Below, in pieces: positions 43,191 to 51,967 of a DNA stretch of 64,000 nt. Position 1 is the stretch's first letter. Each line of letters starts with the position of its first letter. The stretch comes from SG8-30 sp963695155 (lineage in GTDB: Bacteria > Pseudomonadota > Gammaproteobacteria > Steroidobacterales > Steroidobacteraceae). The notes beneath the pieces were generated by a model. It had not been told where the DNA came from, ran no database searches, and was given only the letters and a program-made list of their open reading frames with translations. The stretch spans positions 310,001 through 374,000 of the forward strand of contig CAVOGD010000006.1 in the NCBI GenBank assembly GCA_963695155.1, given 5' to 3'. Made by a program: the position numbers and the translations under genes.

Positions 43191-43583
43191 ATGGGCTACC
43201 CCGCCGCGGTGGCGACCCACCTCGCCCTGGTGTCGGTCTCGGTCGGACTGTTCTGCCTGCGCTGGGTCCTGCTCATGGCCGGGTCCGCGTGGCCCCGGCA
43301 CCGGTCGCTGCGCATCGTGCCGCACCTCGTCGACACCGCCCTGCTGGCCAGCGGCGCGTGGCTCATCGTGCTCACGCGGCAGTACCCGTTCGTCCAGGAC
43401 TGGCTGACGCTCAAGTTGCTGGCGGTCGTCGCCTACATCGTGTTCGGCAGCGTCGCCCTGCGCAGCGACCGCTCCTGGCGCCTGCGTGTCATGGCCGGCA
43501 CGGTCGCATTGCTGACGGTCGCCTGGATCGTCCTCGTCGCACGCGCCAGGCCTTCGTTAGGACCGCTCGCCCTGCTGTCCTGA
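43191..43583 (+). CDS. sirB2: SirB2-family membrane protein
   Basis: A 130-residue protein with four hydrophobic helices. SVSVGLFCLRWVLLMAGS, PHLVDTALLASGAWLIVLTR and LTLKLLAVVAYIVFGSVALR match the SirB2 family. Its biochemical role is unknown, but it often accompanies nnrS and nor genes. It begins one base after the nnrS stop and is likely the last gene of the nor operon. Confidence 0.85.
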   Translation: MGYPAAVATHLALVSVSVGLFCLRWVLLMAGSAWPRHRSLRIVPHLVDTALLASGAWLIVLTRQYPFVQDWLTLKLLAVVAYIVFGSVALRSDRSWRLRVMAGTVALLTVAWIVLVARARPSLGPLALLS

Positions 43584-43713
43584 GGTGCCGCGGCAACGGC
43601 CTGACCCGCGCTGTGGCGAGCGGGTACACTAGGCGATGGACTCCCGGCGACGGAACTTGCCGGCATCCGGGCGGTCCCCAAGACGGAAGCCAACGACGCC
43701 CGAGGACACCGAT

Positions 43714-44523
43714 ATGCGCAAGATCGCGCTCACCCTGATATTTGCCGTGGCCTGTGCCGCGCCACCGGCCCCGGCCCAGGCGCGGGAAGCAGAGATCATA
43801 GACAGCAGCCTTACGGTCCTCACCGAGATGCAGGCGATGCCGGACCTGGGCATCCCCGACTGGCTGCTGCAGCGTGCCGAGGGCATCGCGATCCTGCCGG
43901 AAGTGGTGAAGGCCAGCGCCTTCCTGGGCGGGCGCGGCGGTACCGGCGTGCTGGTGCTGCGGCAAGCCGACGGCAGCTGGAGCAACCCGCTGTTCATCGG
44001 CATCGGCGCCGGCAGCATCGGCTGGCAGTTCGGCGTGCAGGCGTCCGACGTCGTGCTGGTCTTTACGACCCGCCGCAGCATCGAGGGCATCACGGACGGC
44101 AAGATCACGCTCGGCGGCGATGCAGCGGCCGTGGCTGGTCCGGTCGGGCGGTCGGCGACCGCCGCCACCAGCATGACCTTCGACGCGGAGGTGTATTCCT
44201 ACTCGCGCGCCAGGGGCTTGTTCGCAGGAGTGTCCCTCGAGGGCAGCTTCCTCTTCATCCGTGATCGCTCCAATGCGCGCTTCTACGACAAGCCGGGGGT
44301 CGTGGCCTCGGACATCGTCGCGCCCACGGCACCGCGGGCTCCGGCGCCGGCGCCGGCGCTGGTGGCGGAAGTGGCGCGCATCACTGCCGTGCCCGCCGCC
44401 ACCGACACACCGGCGGCGGTGCAGGGTCCAGCGCCTGGGCCGGCCGGTCCGCCGGAAACGACGCAGGACGGAGCCAGGACCTACCCGATGGCGGATCCCA
44501 ATCCCGGCGTCGAGCCGCGCTGA
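43714..44523 (+). CDS. SYLF-domain lipid-binding protein
   Basis: A 269-residue exported protein with a signal peptide (MRKIALTLIFAVACAAPPAP, cleaved near residue 23). The SYLF/Ysc84 domain (about 45-215) shows LLQRAEGIAILPEVVKASAF, GGRGGTGVLV, WSNPLFIGIGAGSIGWQFG and VSLEGSFLFIRD. SYLF proteins bind membranes in eukaryotes; bacterial roles are unclear. The last 55 residues are Ala/Pro-rich and probably disordered. ATG at 43714 was chosen because the longer frame adds a non-signal basic segment. Confidence 0.85.
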   Translation: MRKIALTLIFAVACAAPPAPAQAREAEIIDSSLTVLTEMQAMPDLGIPDWLLQRAEGIAILPEVVKASAFLGGRGGTGVLVLRQADGSWSNPLFIGIGAGSIGWQFGVQASDVVLVFTTRRSIEGITDGKITLGGDAAAVAGPVGRSATAATSMTFDAEVYSYSRARGLFAGVSLEGSFLFIRDRSNARFYDKPGVVASDIVAPTAPRAPAPAPALVAEVARITAVPAATDTPAAVQGPAPGPAGPPETTQDGARTYPMADPNPGVEPR

Positions 44524-44544
44524 CGCGGCGCGCGGAGCACCCGC

Positions 44545-45342
44545 ATGAAAATAGGCTTCGTCGGGCTGGGCACCATGGGCCAGCCGATGGCGCGGCGCCT
44601 CGCCGCCGCCGGCCATGAAGTGATCGGCTGGAACCGCACGCGCGCCAAGGCAGAGGCGCTGGCGGCGGACATGATCGTGCCCGTCGCCACCCCGGCCGAG
44701 GCGTGCCAGGCGGAGGTGCTGATCACGATGGTCAGCGACGACGCGGCGCTGGAGTCGGTGCTGCTGCCGGCGGGGAAGCTGGTCTCGGTGGGCCTGCCGG
44801 GGCTGATCCACGTCGGCATGAGCACGATCGGGGACGGCCTGGCCGTGCGCCTCGCGGAAGCGCATGCGGCGCTCGGCCAGTCTTATTTCTCCGCCCCCGT
44901 TTTCGGCGCCCCCGAGGCGGCCAGGTCGGGGCGCTTGATCATCCCCTGCGCGGGGCCGAAGGCGATCTTCGACCGGGTGCGGCCGTTGCTCGCGATCCTG
45001 GGGCGCCCCGACTACCTGGGTGAGGACCCGGCCTCTGCCAACATCGTCAAGGCGGCCGGCAACTTCCTCATGGCGGCAGTCGTGGAGAGCCTGCGCGATG
45101 CCACGGCCCTCGTGCACGCCGCGGGGGTGGATCCGCGCGAGTTCACGGGCATCGTGACGCAGGCGCTGTTTCCGACCCCCGTCTATCAGTACATCGGCGG
45201 CATGCTCGCCAGCCGCGAGGCGCTGCACGGCACCCGCGTGCCAAACCCGTTCCTCAAGGCCGCGGGCTACTGCACGGACGCGGCGGCGCGCCTCGGCGTG
45301 GACGTGCCGACCATGCAGCACATCCGCGACCGTACCGGCTGA
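44545..45342 (+). CDS. 3-hydroxyisobutyrate dehydrogenase-family oxidoreductase
   Basis: A 265-residue NAD(P)-dependent beta-hydroxyacid dehydrogenase. The N-terminal cofactor site is IGFVGLGTMGQPMARRL, with a basic-residue-containing WNRTRAKAEAL that may favour NADP. The substrate motif region is SAPVFGAPEAARSGRL, and the catalytic Lys is in IVKAAGNFLM. It is somewhat shorter than the usual 290 residues. The substrate (3-hydroxyisobutyrate, tartronate semialdehyde, succinic semialdehyde) cannot be told. It lies 21 bases after the SYLF gene. Confidence 0.82.
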   Translation: MKIGFVGLGTMGQPMARRLAAAGHEVIGWNRTRAKAEALAADMIVPVATPAEACQAEVLITMVSDDAALESVLLPAGKLVSVGLPGLIHVGMSTIGDGLAVRLAEAHAALGQSYFSAPVFGAPEAARSGRLIIPCAGPKAIFDRVRPLLAILGRPDYLGEDPASANIVKAAGNFLMAAVVESLRDATALVHAAGVDPREFTGIVTQALFPTPVYQYIGGMLASREALHGTRVPNPFLKAAGYCTDAAARLGVDVPTMQHIRDRTG

Positions 45343-45374
45343 TTCGCGCACCGCGGTACCGGGAGCAGGCAGGC

Positions 45375-45992
45375 ATGAAGTTCATCAGGTTGCTGCTCGT
45401 CGCCGTGGCCGCGCTGGCCGGCGTGCTGGCCGTCGCCGGCCTGCTCTTGCCGCAGCGCCTGCAGGTGGAGCGCTCCGCCGGGATCGCCGCCGCGCCGGAA
45501 CAGGTGTACGCCTACGTGGCCGGATTTGCGCGCTTCAACGACTGGTCACCATGGGCCGGGCTCGACCCGCAGGCCCAGTTCATCCTGTCCGGCCCCGCCG
45601 CGGGACCGGGCGCGCGCCTGGAGTGGAAGAGCAAGGTGCCGGAGGTGGGATCAGGGTCGCAGGAGGTGGTGGCGGCCGACCCGCCCCGCGAGGTGGTGAT
45701 CCGGCAGGTCTTCGACGGGCAGGACGAGGCCCGCTCGACCATGCGCCTCGAGGCGGTCGGGCCGGGCACGCGCATCACCTGGCGCCTGGACATGGACCTC
45801 GGCATGAACCCGGTCAACCGCTGGATCGGCTTCGTGGTGGCCGATTCCGTCGGCGCCGATTACGCGCGCGGCCTCGAGCGCCTGAAGTCGCTGGCCGAGG
45901 CCGAGGCGGCGGCCGCGGCGGCGGCCCGCGCCGCGGCACAGGCTGAGCTCGAGGCGGCGCTCGCCGCCTCACCCGAGCCGGCAGCGCCCTGA
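45375..45992 (+). CDS. SRPBCC-family protein with N-terminal anchor and Ala-rich tail
   Basis: A 205-residue protein with an N-terminal hydrophobic helix (residues 4-25) and a START/SRPBCC domain (about 28-170, IAAAPEQVYAYVAGFARFNDWSPW type start), which binds hydrophobic ligands in a helix-grip pocket. The last 35 residues are almost only Ala and Glu, a likely helix or disordered tail. Function is unknown. The start has GGGAGCAGGCAGGC upstream. It is probably co-transcribed with the preceding dehydrogenase. Confidence 0.8.
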   Translation: MKFIRLLLVAVAALAGVLAVAGLLLPQRLQVERSAGIAAAPEQVYAYVAGFARFNDWSPWAGLDPQAQFILSGPAAGPGARLEWKSKVPEVGSGSQEVVAADPPREVVIRQVFDGQDEARSTMRLEAVGPGTRITWRLDMDLGMNPVNRWIGFVVADSVGADYARGLERLKSLAEAEAAAAAAARAAAQAELEAALAASPEPAAP

Positions 45993-45996
45993 CGCC

Positions 45997-46653
45997 TCAG
46001 CCGGCGGGTATTCCCGTCGCGGCGGGACACGCGACGCCGGTGCCCCCCAGCCCGCAGTAGCCTTGCGGGTTCTTCGCCAGGTACTGCTGGTGATAGTCCT
46101 CCGCAAAGTAGAACTCCGGGGCCGGCGCGATTTCCGTCGTGACCGGGCCGTGGCCCGCCGCGGCCAGCGCACGCTGGTAGGCGTCGCGCGACGCGACCGC
46201 TGCTTCCCGCTGCGCGGCGTCGAAGCAGTAGATGCCGGAACGGTATTGCGTGCCGAGGTCGTTGCCCTGGCGCATGCCCTGGGTCGGGTCGTGCGATTCC
46301 CAGAAGACCCGCAGCAGTTCCTCGTAGCCGATCCGCGCCGGGTCGAACACCACGCGCACCACCTCGGCATGACCGGTGAGGCCGGAGCACACTTCGTCGT
46401 AGGTCGGGTTCGGCGTCGTGCCCGCCGCGTAGCCGACGGCCGTGACATGCACGCCGGGCAGCTGCCAGAACTTCCGCTCCGCACCCCAGAAGCAACCGAG
46501 CGCAAACAGCGCGCAGGCATGGCCGGGCGGGAGCGGCGCGACCATCGGCTTGCCGTTGACGTAATGGCGCGCAGCCACCGGCATCGGCGTAGCGCGGCCG
46601 GGCAGCGTCTCGGCGGGTTCCGGCATCGTGCTCGGGCGACCTGATCCGGTCAT
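45997..46653 (-). CDS. msrA: Peptide-methionine (S)-S-oxide reductase
   Basis: A 218-residue enzyme that repairs oxidised methionine (S epimer) in proteins. The catalytic Cys is in FALGCFWGAERKFW; AVGYAAGTTPNPTYDEVCSG, GHAEVVRVVFDP and QYRSGIYCFD are MsrA hallmarks. The C-terminal GYCGLGGTGVACP supplies the resolving cysteines. ATG at 46653 has GGAGG four bases upstream and is preferred over 46677. No signal peptide is visible. It converges with the SRPBCC gene. Confidence 0.93.
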   Translation of the reverse strand: MTGSGRPSTMPEPAETLPGRATPMPVAARHYVNGKPMVAPLPPGHACALFALGCFWGAERKFWQLPGVHVTAVGYAAGTTPNPTYDEVCSGLTGHAEVVRVVFDPARIGYEELLRVFWESHDPTQGMRQGNDLGTQYRSGIYCFDAAQREAAVASRDAYQRALAAAGHGPVTTEIAPAPEFYFAEDYHQQYLAKNPQGYCGLGGTGVACPAATGIPAG

Positions 46654-46794
46654 GGCGACCTCCCTCGTGTCGGCCACATCCTAGGAGAGACCACCGCGAA
46701 ACTCCACCGGGCGCGAGCGGTGGCGGCCGGCGCTTGGTGGGCACGTGCGCTTCGGTTATCGTAACGGCCCACCCGCCGATGGCGACCGATCGCG

Positions 46795-47058
46795 ATGGCC
46801 ATTTCGCAACCGCACAATGTCACGCGGCAGACGCCGGCGGAGCGGCCCTTCGGCATTCGCGTCAGCCTGCGGCCCGGCGACCCGTTCGCCGCGCTGGTCG
46901 GCGCCGACTGGCAGCGGGTGCACTGGTTTGCGTCGGAATCCGAGCGCGACCAGGCCCTCGCGGACCTGCACCGCCGGCACCGTTTTTCGCGCGTCGGCGA
47001 CGAGCCGGCGCTCGCGTATTCCAGGGTCGAACGGCTGGGGCGGACGCGGCGCGGCTGA
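46795..47058 (+). CDS. Small hypothetical protein
   Basis: An 87-residue basic soluble protein with no recognised domain. It shows RVSLRPGDPFAALVGADWQR, then HWFASESERDQALADLHRRH and FSRVGDEPALAYSRVER, a pattern that looks like a small folded domain rather than random coding. It converges with the patatin gene, with three bases between stops. Function unknown. Confidence 0.6.
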   Translation: MAISQPHNVTRQTPAERPFGIRVSLRPGDPFAALVGADWQRVHWFASESERDQALADLHRRHRFSRVGDEPALAYSRVERLGRTRRG

Positions 47059-47061
47059 GGG

Positions 47062-49290
47062 TCAGCGGATCCCGCCCAGCTGCAGGTACAGGGTATTGCC
47101 ACCGCCCTCGCCGAACCCCGACGCCAGGTACACGGGTCCGATCGGCGTATCGAAGCCGAAGAACAGCGCGCCGTTGATCTGGGCCGAACCGAGGTCGATG
47201 TCGCTGCGTTGGCGCCAGACGTTGCCGAGCTCCAGCGACAGTCCCACGTAGGCCGGTACGTCGAGGAACCCCGGCCCGCCCTGCCCGATGCGACGGAAGT
47301 AGAGGCCGCGCGCAATCGCATAGTGCGGCCCGCTCAGAGAGTCCGCCACGCGGCCCGACAGGTTGAACAGCCCGCCCAGCGTGTAGAAATCCCGCGGCAC
47401 GTCCCGCGGGCCCGACACGATCGAGCCGCCGCTCAGCCATACGACGTACGAATGGCGGCCGCTGGACCGCGCCGCCATCCACTCGGCCGTCACGCGGTCG
47501 GAATCGTAGTCCGCGCCGAACGACTCGCGGCCGCCGTGCCAGTCCAGGGCGAACAACTCACCGTCGCCCGGAAAGTGCACGTTGTCGAGCCGGTCGAGTC
47601 CCAGGTGCGCACGGATCTCGCCGCGCTCGAAGTCGGTCCGTCTCGGCAATCCGGGGCCCGTTACGCCCGTGCGCAGTTCGCTGCGTCCGCTCGCCCGCAG
47701 CATGCCGATGCGCAGTTCGCCCCAGTTGCCGAATTCCCGGCCCACGTCCAGCCCGACCTCGTTGCTGCGAACGAGGTACTGCGCGAGCCGGTCTTCGTCC
47801 TGGATGACGTCGTAGCTGCGCCGGTCGAACCGCAGGCGCGGCGCAACGAACCAGTTCGAGACGAGCCCGAGCGGCTGGTAGAACTCGGTGAAGAACGTGG
47901 GTTCCTCGCCCATCTGCAGGTCCGTCTGCCACTCCGCACCGAAATCGTTGATCTCGGTGACGAGCAGCCGCACGCCGGCGTTGAAGCTGTTGCCCCCCTC
48001 GAAGTCATCCTGCAGCTCGAGCCCGAAGCGCAGGTAGTTCGGGCCCCAGCTGCGTGGCCGGGCGGAGACCTCCAGGCCGCGCGACTCGCCGTCCCGCACC
48101 ACCTGGTAATCGACCGTCTCGAAGATCCCGTCGCCGTACAGCAGCGACACGCCGTGCACGGCCGCGCTCGATTCCAGCGGCCGGCCGACCAGCGGCGCGA
48201 AGGCCGCGTTGATCTTCGCCTCGTAGCGCTCCGATTCCCCGTCCGCCCGCACGAATCGTATGGTGGGTTCCAGCTGCTGCCTCGCCACCCGGGCCGCGAG
48301 GTGGCGCGACCAGGCCGCCGGCTCCAGCGTCAGCGATGCGAGCCGGGCCGCCTGTTCGCGCGCCGCCCGCTCGCCGCCCCTCACCAGGCGATCCGGGCGG
48401 GAGAAATCGATCGACGACCACGTGCCGAGCGACGGCTCGATCAGCAGGTCGCGTTCCGTAAGCAACGCGCGCTGCCGGTCGGCCTCGCGCTTGAACATCA
48501 CGGCCAGCATCTGGTTCGAGATCGCGAAGGCCGAGTCCAGCTCCTCGCGCGGCTGCGGCGGGAAGCCCACGTCCACGGCGATGATGACGTCGACGCCCAT
48601 CGCCCTGGCGACGTCCACCGGGAAGTTGTTGGCCACGCCGCCGTCGACCAGCAGCCGTTCGCCGATTTCCACCGGCGTGAAAACCCCCGGCGCGGACATG
48701 CTGGCCCGCACGGCGCTGGTCAGGTCGCCCTGCCCCAGCACCACGAGTTGGCCCGTCTCGATATCGGTCGCCACGGCGCGAAAGGGAATGGGCAGGCTGT
48801 CGAAGTCGTCGACTTCCGCGACCCGCACGGTTTCGCGGCGCAATACCTGGGTCAGCTTCTGCCCCTGGATCAGTCCGTGCGGCAGCTTGAAGCCCTCACG
48901 CCCAAAGCCGACCGGCAGCCGCACCAGGAAGGCCCGCTCCTCCTGCTTGCGCCGGTAATCCAGGTCTTCGCGGGGCGGGCTGTCCTGGAAGGACGACCGC
49001 CAGTCCAGCGTATTGACCAGCGCCTCGATCTCGGCGGCCGACATGCCGGACGCATACAGGCCGCCGATCACGGCTCCCATGCTCGTGCCGGCGATGGCGT
49101 CCACCGGCACGCGAAACTCCTCGAGCACCTTGAGCACGCCCGCGTGGGCCAGGCCGCGGGCGCCGCCGCCGGACAGCACGAGCCCGACCCGTGGCCGCGT
49201 GTCCTCCTGCTGCGCCGCCGCGGGCAACGCTGCAAGCCAGGCAAGTGCGCAGGTCAACAGGGCAACGAGTTGGCGGCGACTGGCGTTCAT
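47062..49290 (-). CDS. Patatin-like phospholipase with C-terminal beta-barrel (PlpD-type)
   Basis: A 742-residue outer-membrane protein. After a signal peptide (cleaved near residue 27) comes a patatin domain (about 35-245) with the oxyanion GGGARGLAHAG, the Ser nucleophile in AGTSMGAVIGG and Asp in VDGGVANNFP. A POTRA-like linker (about 345-415) leads to a 16-strand-type surface-antigen barrel ending LYLQLGGIR. This layout matches type Vd autotransporters such as PlpD, which expose or release a phospholipase A1. The ATG at 49290 gives a proper signal peptide but has no clear ribosome binding site; 49317 is an alternative. Confidence 0.88.
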   Translation of the reverse strand: MNASRRQLVALLTCALAWLAALPAAAQQEDTRPRVGLVLSGGGARGLAHAGVLKVLEEFRVPVDAIAGTSMGAVIGGLYASGMSAAEIEALVNTLDWRSSFQDSPPREDLDYRRKQEERAFLVRLPVGFGREGFKLPHGLIQGQKLTQVLRRETVRVAEVDDFDSLPIPFRAVATDIETGQLVVLGQGDLTSAVRASMSAPGVFTPVEIGERLLVDGGVANNFPVDVARAMGVDVIIAVDVGFPPQPREELDSAFAISNQMLAVMFKREADRQRALLTERDLLIEPSLGTWSSIDFSRPDRLVRGGERAAREQAARLASLTLEPAAWSRHLAARVARQQLEPTIRFVRADGESERYEAKINAAFAPLVGRPLESSAAVHGVSLLYGDGIFETVDYQVVRDGESRGLEVSARPRSWGPNYLRFGLELQDDFEGGNSFNAGVRLLVTEINDFGAEWQTDLQMGEEPTFFTEFYQPLGLVSNWFVAPRLRFDRRSYDVIQDEDRLAQYLVRSNEVGLDVGREFGNWGELRIGMLRASGRSELRTGVTGPGLPRRTDFERGEIRAHLGLDRLDNVHFPGDGELFALDWHGGRESFGADYDSDRVTAEWMAARSSGRHSYVVWLSGGSIVSGPRDVPRDFYTLGGLFNLSGRVADSLSGPHYAIARGLYFRRIGQGGPGFLDVPAYVGLSLELGNVWRQRSDIDLGSAQINGALFFGFDTPIGPVYLASGFGEGGGNTLYLQLGGIR

Positions 49291-49295
49291 CGGGA

Positions 49296-49307
49296 CAACA
49301 CGTGTTG
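49296..49307. promoter_or_regulatory. 12-base palindrome next to the patatin start
   Basis: CAACACGTGTTG is a perfect palindrome five bases upstream of the patatin ATG, in the divergent gap with the second TonB receptor. It could be an operator, but no matching regulator is known here. If translation starts at 49317 it would lie inside the gene. Confidence 0.25.
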
Positions 49308-49409
49308 GGAGCCGCATGTTAGCACCGCGCTGTGCCCACCGCGCGGCGCCCCGCCGCGGTATCCTGCACGATCGGCGGCGTTGTCCCGCCGGCCCGCGGC
49401 GACGCCGAG

Positions 49410-51476
49410 ATGCGCGGACTGACCTATGCCATCCTGCCCCTGATCCTGCCCGGCGTGGCGGTCGCCGCGCCGCCGCCGATCGTGGAGGTGCTGGTGACGT
49501 CGCAGCGCATCGAGGCGCCGCTGCTGATGCACGCCGGCAGCGCCACGCGCCTGGACGCGGCTGCCATTGCGGGCGTCGCGCCCACGCACCACGCCGAGCT
49601 CGTCAACCGCGTTCCCGGCGCGTTCATCCAGCGTGGCAGCGGCCAGGAGTCGCTCACTGCCTTGCGCTCGCCCGTGCTGACCGGCCCGGGTTCCTGCGGC
49701 GCCTTCCTGTTCCTGGAGGACGGGATCCCGCTGCGGCCGGTCGGCTTCTGCAACGTCAACCAGCTGTTCGAGGCGTATTTCGAGCAGGCCGACGCCGTGG
49801 AGGTGCTGCGCGGCCCGGGCAGCGCCCTGTATGGCGCCAATGCCCTGCACGGCATCGTCAACGTGCTGAATCCGTCCCCATCCTCCATGCCGGCGCTGGG
49901 CCTGTCGGCCGAGGCAGGGTCGGATCGCTACCTGCGCGCGGCGCTGCGCATGGCCGGCGCGACGCCGGCCGGTCCGGCCGGCCTGGCGGTGCACGCCACG
50001 CGCGACGGTGGCTGGCGCGCAGCCACCGGCCTGGAGGAGCATAAGCTGACGAGTGCCCTGGTGCGGCGCGCCGGGCCCGGGGAACTGACGTTACGCCTCA
50101 GCGCCACGCGGCTCGAGCAGGACACGGCCGGATTCGTGACGGGCGAAGAGGCCTACCGTGACCCGCTCACTGCGCGCTCGAACCCGAATCCCGGGGCGTT
50201 CCGCGACGCCACCAGCGTCCGGGCCACCGCGCACTACTCGCAGTCGCCCGGTGGCGGCCCCGGCTGGGACCTGCGGGGCGTGTTGCGCAGTTCGCGCATG
50301 GAGTTCCTGCAGCACTTCCTGCTGGGCGAGCCGCTCGAACGCAACGGCCAGGACAGCGTCGCGGTGCTCGCGTCGCGCTCGCTGGACGCGGCCGGCGGCC
50401 GGCTGGTGGCGGGGCTCGACCTGGAGGCGGCGCGGGGCTCGCTGCTGCAACGGCAGTCGGCGCCGACCAGCGGCGGCCCGCCGGCCGCCAACGCCATTCG
50501 CCCGGTGGGCCGGCATTACGACTACGCCGTGACATCGCTGGTCGCCGCGCCGTACCTGCAGTGGGAGCGCGAGCTGGCCGCGCGCCTCACGCTGACGGCG
50601 GGGCTGCGCGCCGAATGGCTGCGCTACGACTACGACAACCGCATGCTTGATGGCAATACCGACGAGACCGGCACCCCCTGCCCGGCGCCGGAAGGCTGTC
50701 TGTACTCGCGCCCCGCCGACCGCCGGGACACGTACTTCAACCCGGGGCCGCGACTCGGCCTCGCGTGGCAGCTGGACGGGCGCAGCACGGCCTGGCTGGC
50801 GGCCAGCCGCGGCTACCGCCCGCCGGAAGCCACCGAGCTGTACCGCCTGCAGCGTGGCCAGCGCGTGGCCGACCTCGACTCCGAACACCTGGACGGCCTC
50901 GAACTCGGCCTGCGGCACTCGGCGCCGCGACTGTCATTCGAGCTGGTCGCGTTCCGGGCGGACAAGGACGAGGTGATCCTGCGCGACTCGCTCGGCTTCA
51001 ACGTGAGCGGCGGGAGCACGACGCACCGTGGCATCGAGTACGGCCTCGACTGGCGGCCGGATGCCCGCTGGCGGGCCGGCGCCTCGGGCACCTGGGCCCG
51101 TCACCGTTACGCATTCACGGGCGGCATCGAGCAGGGCGAGCAGGTGACGCGCGGCGACGACATCGACACCGCGCCGCGGCACCTGCACTCGTTGCGGCTG
51201 GGCTACGACAACAGTCGCCTGTCCGGCGAACTCGAGTGGCTGTACGTGGGTGCTTACTGGACCAACGCCTCCAACACCGCCCGCTATGCGGGACACGACC
51301 TCCTCAACCTGCGACTGGCGTGGGCGGCCGGCGACGACCTGCGGCTGGCGCTGCGCCTGACCAACCTGCTGGACCGCGCCTATGCCGACCGTGCCGACTT
51401 CGCCTTCGGCAGCCACCGGTACTTCCCGGGTCGCGGCCGCGCCGCCTTCGTGGAAATCGCCTGGCAACGCGATTGA
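49410..51476 (+). CDS. TonB-dependent outer-membrane receptor
   Basis: A 688-residue receptor with a signal peptide (MRGLTYAILPLILPGVAVAA). The plug shows VEVLVTSQRI as TonB-box region, a distinctive GSGQESLTALRSPVLTG followed by GPGSCGAFLFLEDGIPLRP with a likely disulfide Cys pair (GSCGAF and GFCNVN), and VEVLRGPGSALYGANALHGI. The barrel ends RAAFVEIAWQRD, without the usual terminal Phe. The ligand is unknown. ATG at 49410 starts the signal peptide; the longer frame does not add one. A small transporter gene follows after 40 bases. Confidence 0.83.
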   Translation: MRGLTYAILPLILPGVAVAAPPPIVEVLVTSQRIEAPLLMHAGSATRLDAAAIAGVAPTHHAELVNRVPGAFIQRGSGQESLTALRSPVLTGPGSCGAFLFLEDGIPLRPVGFCNVNQLFEAYFEQADAVEVLRGPGSALYGANALHGIVNVLNPSPSSMPALGLSAEAGSDRYLRAALRMAGATPAGPAGLAVHATRDGGWRAATGLEEHKLTSALVRRAGPGELTLRLSATRLEQDTAGFVTGEEAYRDPLTARSNPNPGAFRDATSVRATAHYSQSPGGGPGWDLRGVLRSSRMEFLQHFLLGEPLERNGQDSVAVLASRSLDAAGGRLVAGLDLEAARGSLLQRQSAPTSGGPPAANAIRPVGRHYDYAVTSLVAAPYLQWERELAARLTLTAGLRAEWLRYDYDNRMLDGNTDETGTPCPAPEGCLYSRPADRRDTYFNPGPRLGLAWQLDGRSTAWLAASRGYRPPEATELYRLQRGQRVADLDSEHLDGLELGLRHSAPRLSFELVAFRADKDEVILRDSLGFNVSGGSTTHRGIEYGLDWRPDARWRAGASGTWARHRYAFTGGIEQGEQVTRGDDIDTAPRHLHSLRLGYDNSRLSGELEWLYVGAYWTNASNTARYAGHDLLNLRLAWAAGDDLRLALRLTNLLDRAYADRADFAFGSHRYFPGRGRAAFVEIAWQRD

Positions 51477-51516
51477 GGCACTAGAATCGGCAGCCGACAC
51501 ACCGCAGGGACCCGCC

Positions 51517-51960
51517 ATGTACACGACCGCCTTCCTGATCACCGCCCTGATCGGCGCCTCGCTCGCCGCGCAGGTGGGCCTCAACTCGATCATGCGCGTG
51601 CATGTCGGCAGCGCCGCCACCGCGGCCTTCATCAACTTCGCCGTGGGCACGGTCGTGCTGGCCGCGGTGATGCTGGTCACCCGCACGCCGCTGCCGAGCA
51701 CCGCGCAGCTGGCCGGCGCACCGTGGTGGGCATGGCTGGCGGGTTTCGCCGGCGCGGCCTACGTCGCCTCATCGGCGGTGATCGGCCCGCTGATCGGCGG
51801 CGCGGCCTTCCTGGCGCTGATCGTCGCCGGGCAGATGATCGGCTCGCTGGCGCTCGACCACTACGGCGTGCTCGGGTTTCCCGAGCGTCCGGCGGATGCC
51901 CTGCGCATCGTGGGCGCCGTGCTGGTCGTGACCGGCGTGGTGCTGCTCGCGCGCGACTAG
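51517..51960 (+). CDS. Small DMT-type membrane transporter (YdcZ/DUF606-like)
   Basis: A 147-residue protein with five hydrophobic helices. ALIGASLAAQVGLNSIMRVH at the start, then AAFINFAVGTVVLAAVML and AGFAGAAYVASSAVIGPLIG, match the half-size drug/metabolite transporter family DUF606 (YdcZ), which works as a dimer. The substrate is unknown. It follows the TonB receptor, and could take the same compound across the inner membrane. It converges with aguA, seven bases between stops. Confidence 0.82.
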   Translation: MYTTAFLITALIGASLAAQVGLNSIMRVHVGSAATAAFINFAVGTVVLAAVMLVTRTPLPSTAQLAGAPWWAWLAGFAGAAYVASSAVIGPLIGGAAFLALIVAGQMIGSLALDHYGVLGFPERPADALRIVGAVLVVTGVVLLARD

Positions 51961-51967
51961 GATCCGC

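Noticed and set aside
49291..49409. Cobalamin or other riboswitch ahead of the second TonB receptor
   Set aside because: The gap is only 119 bases and has none of the conserved riboswitch core sequences.
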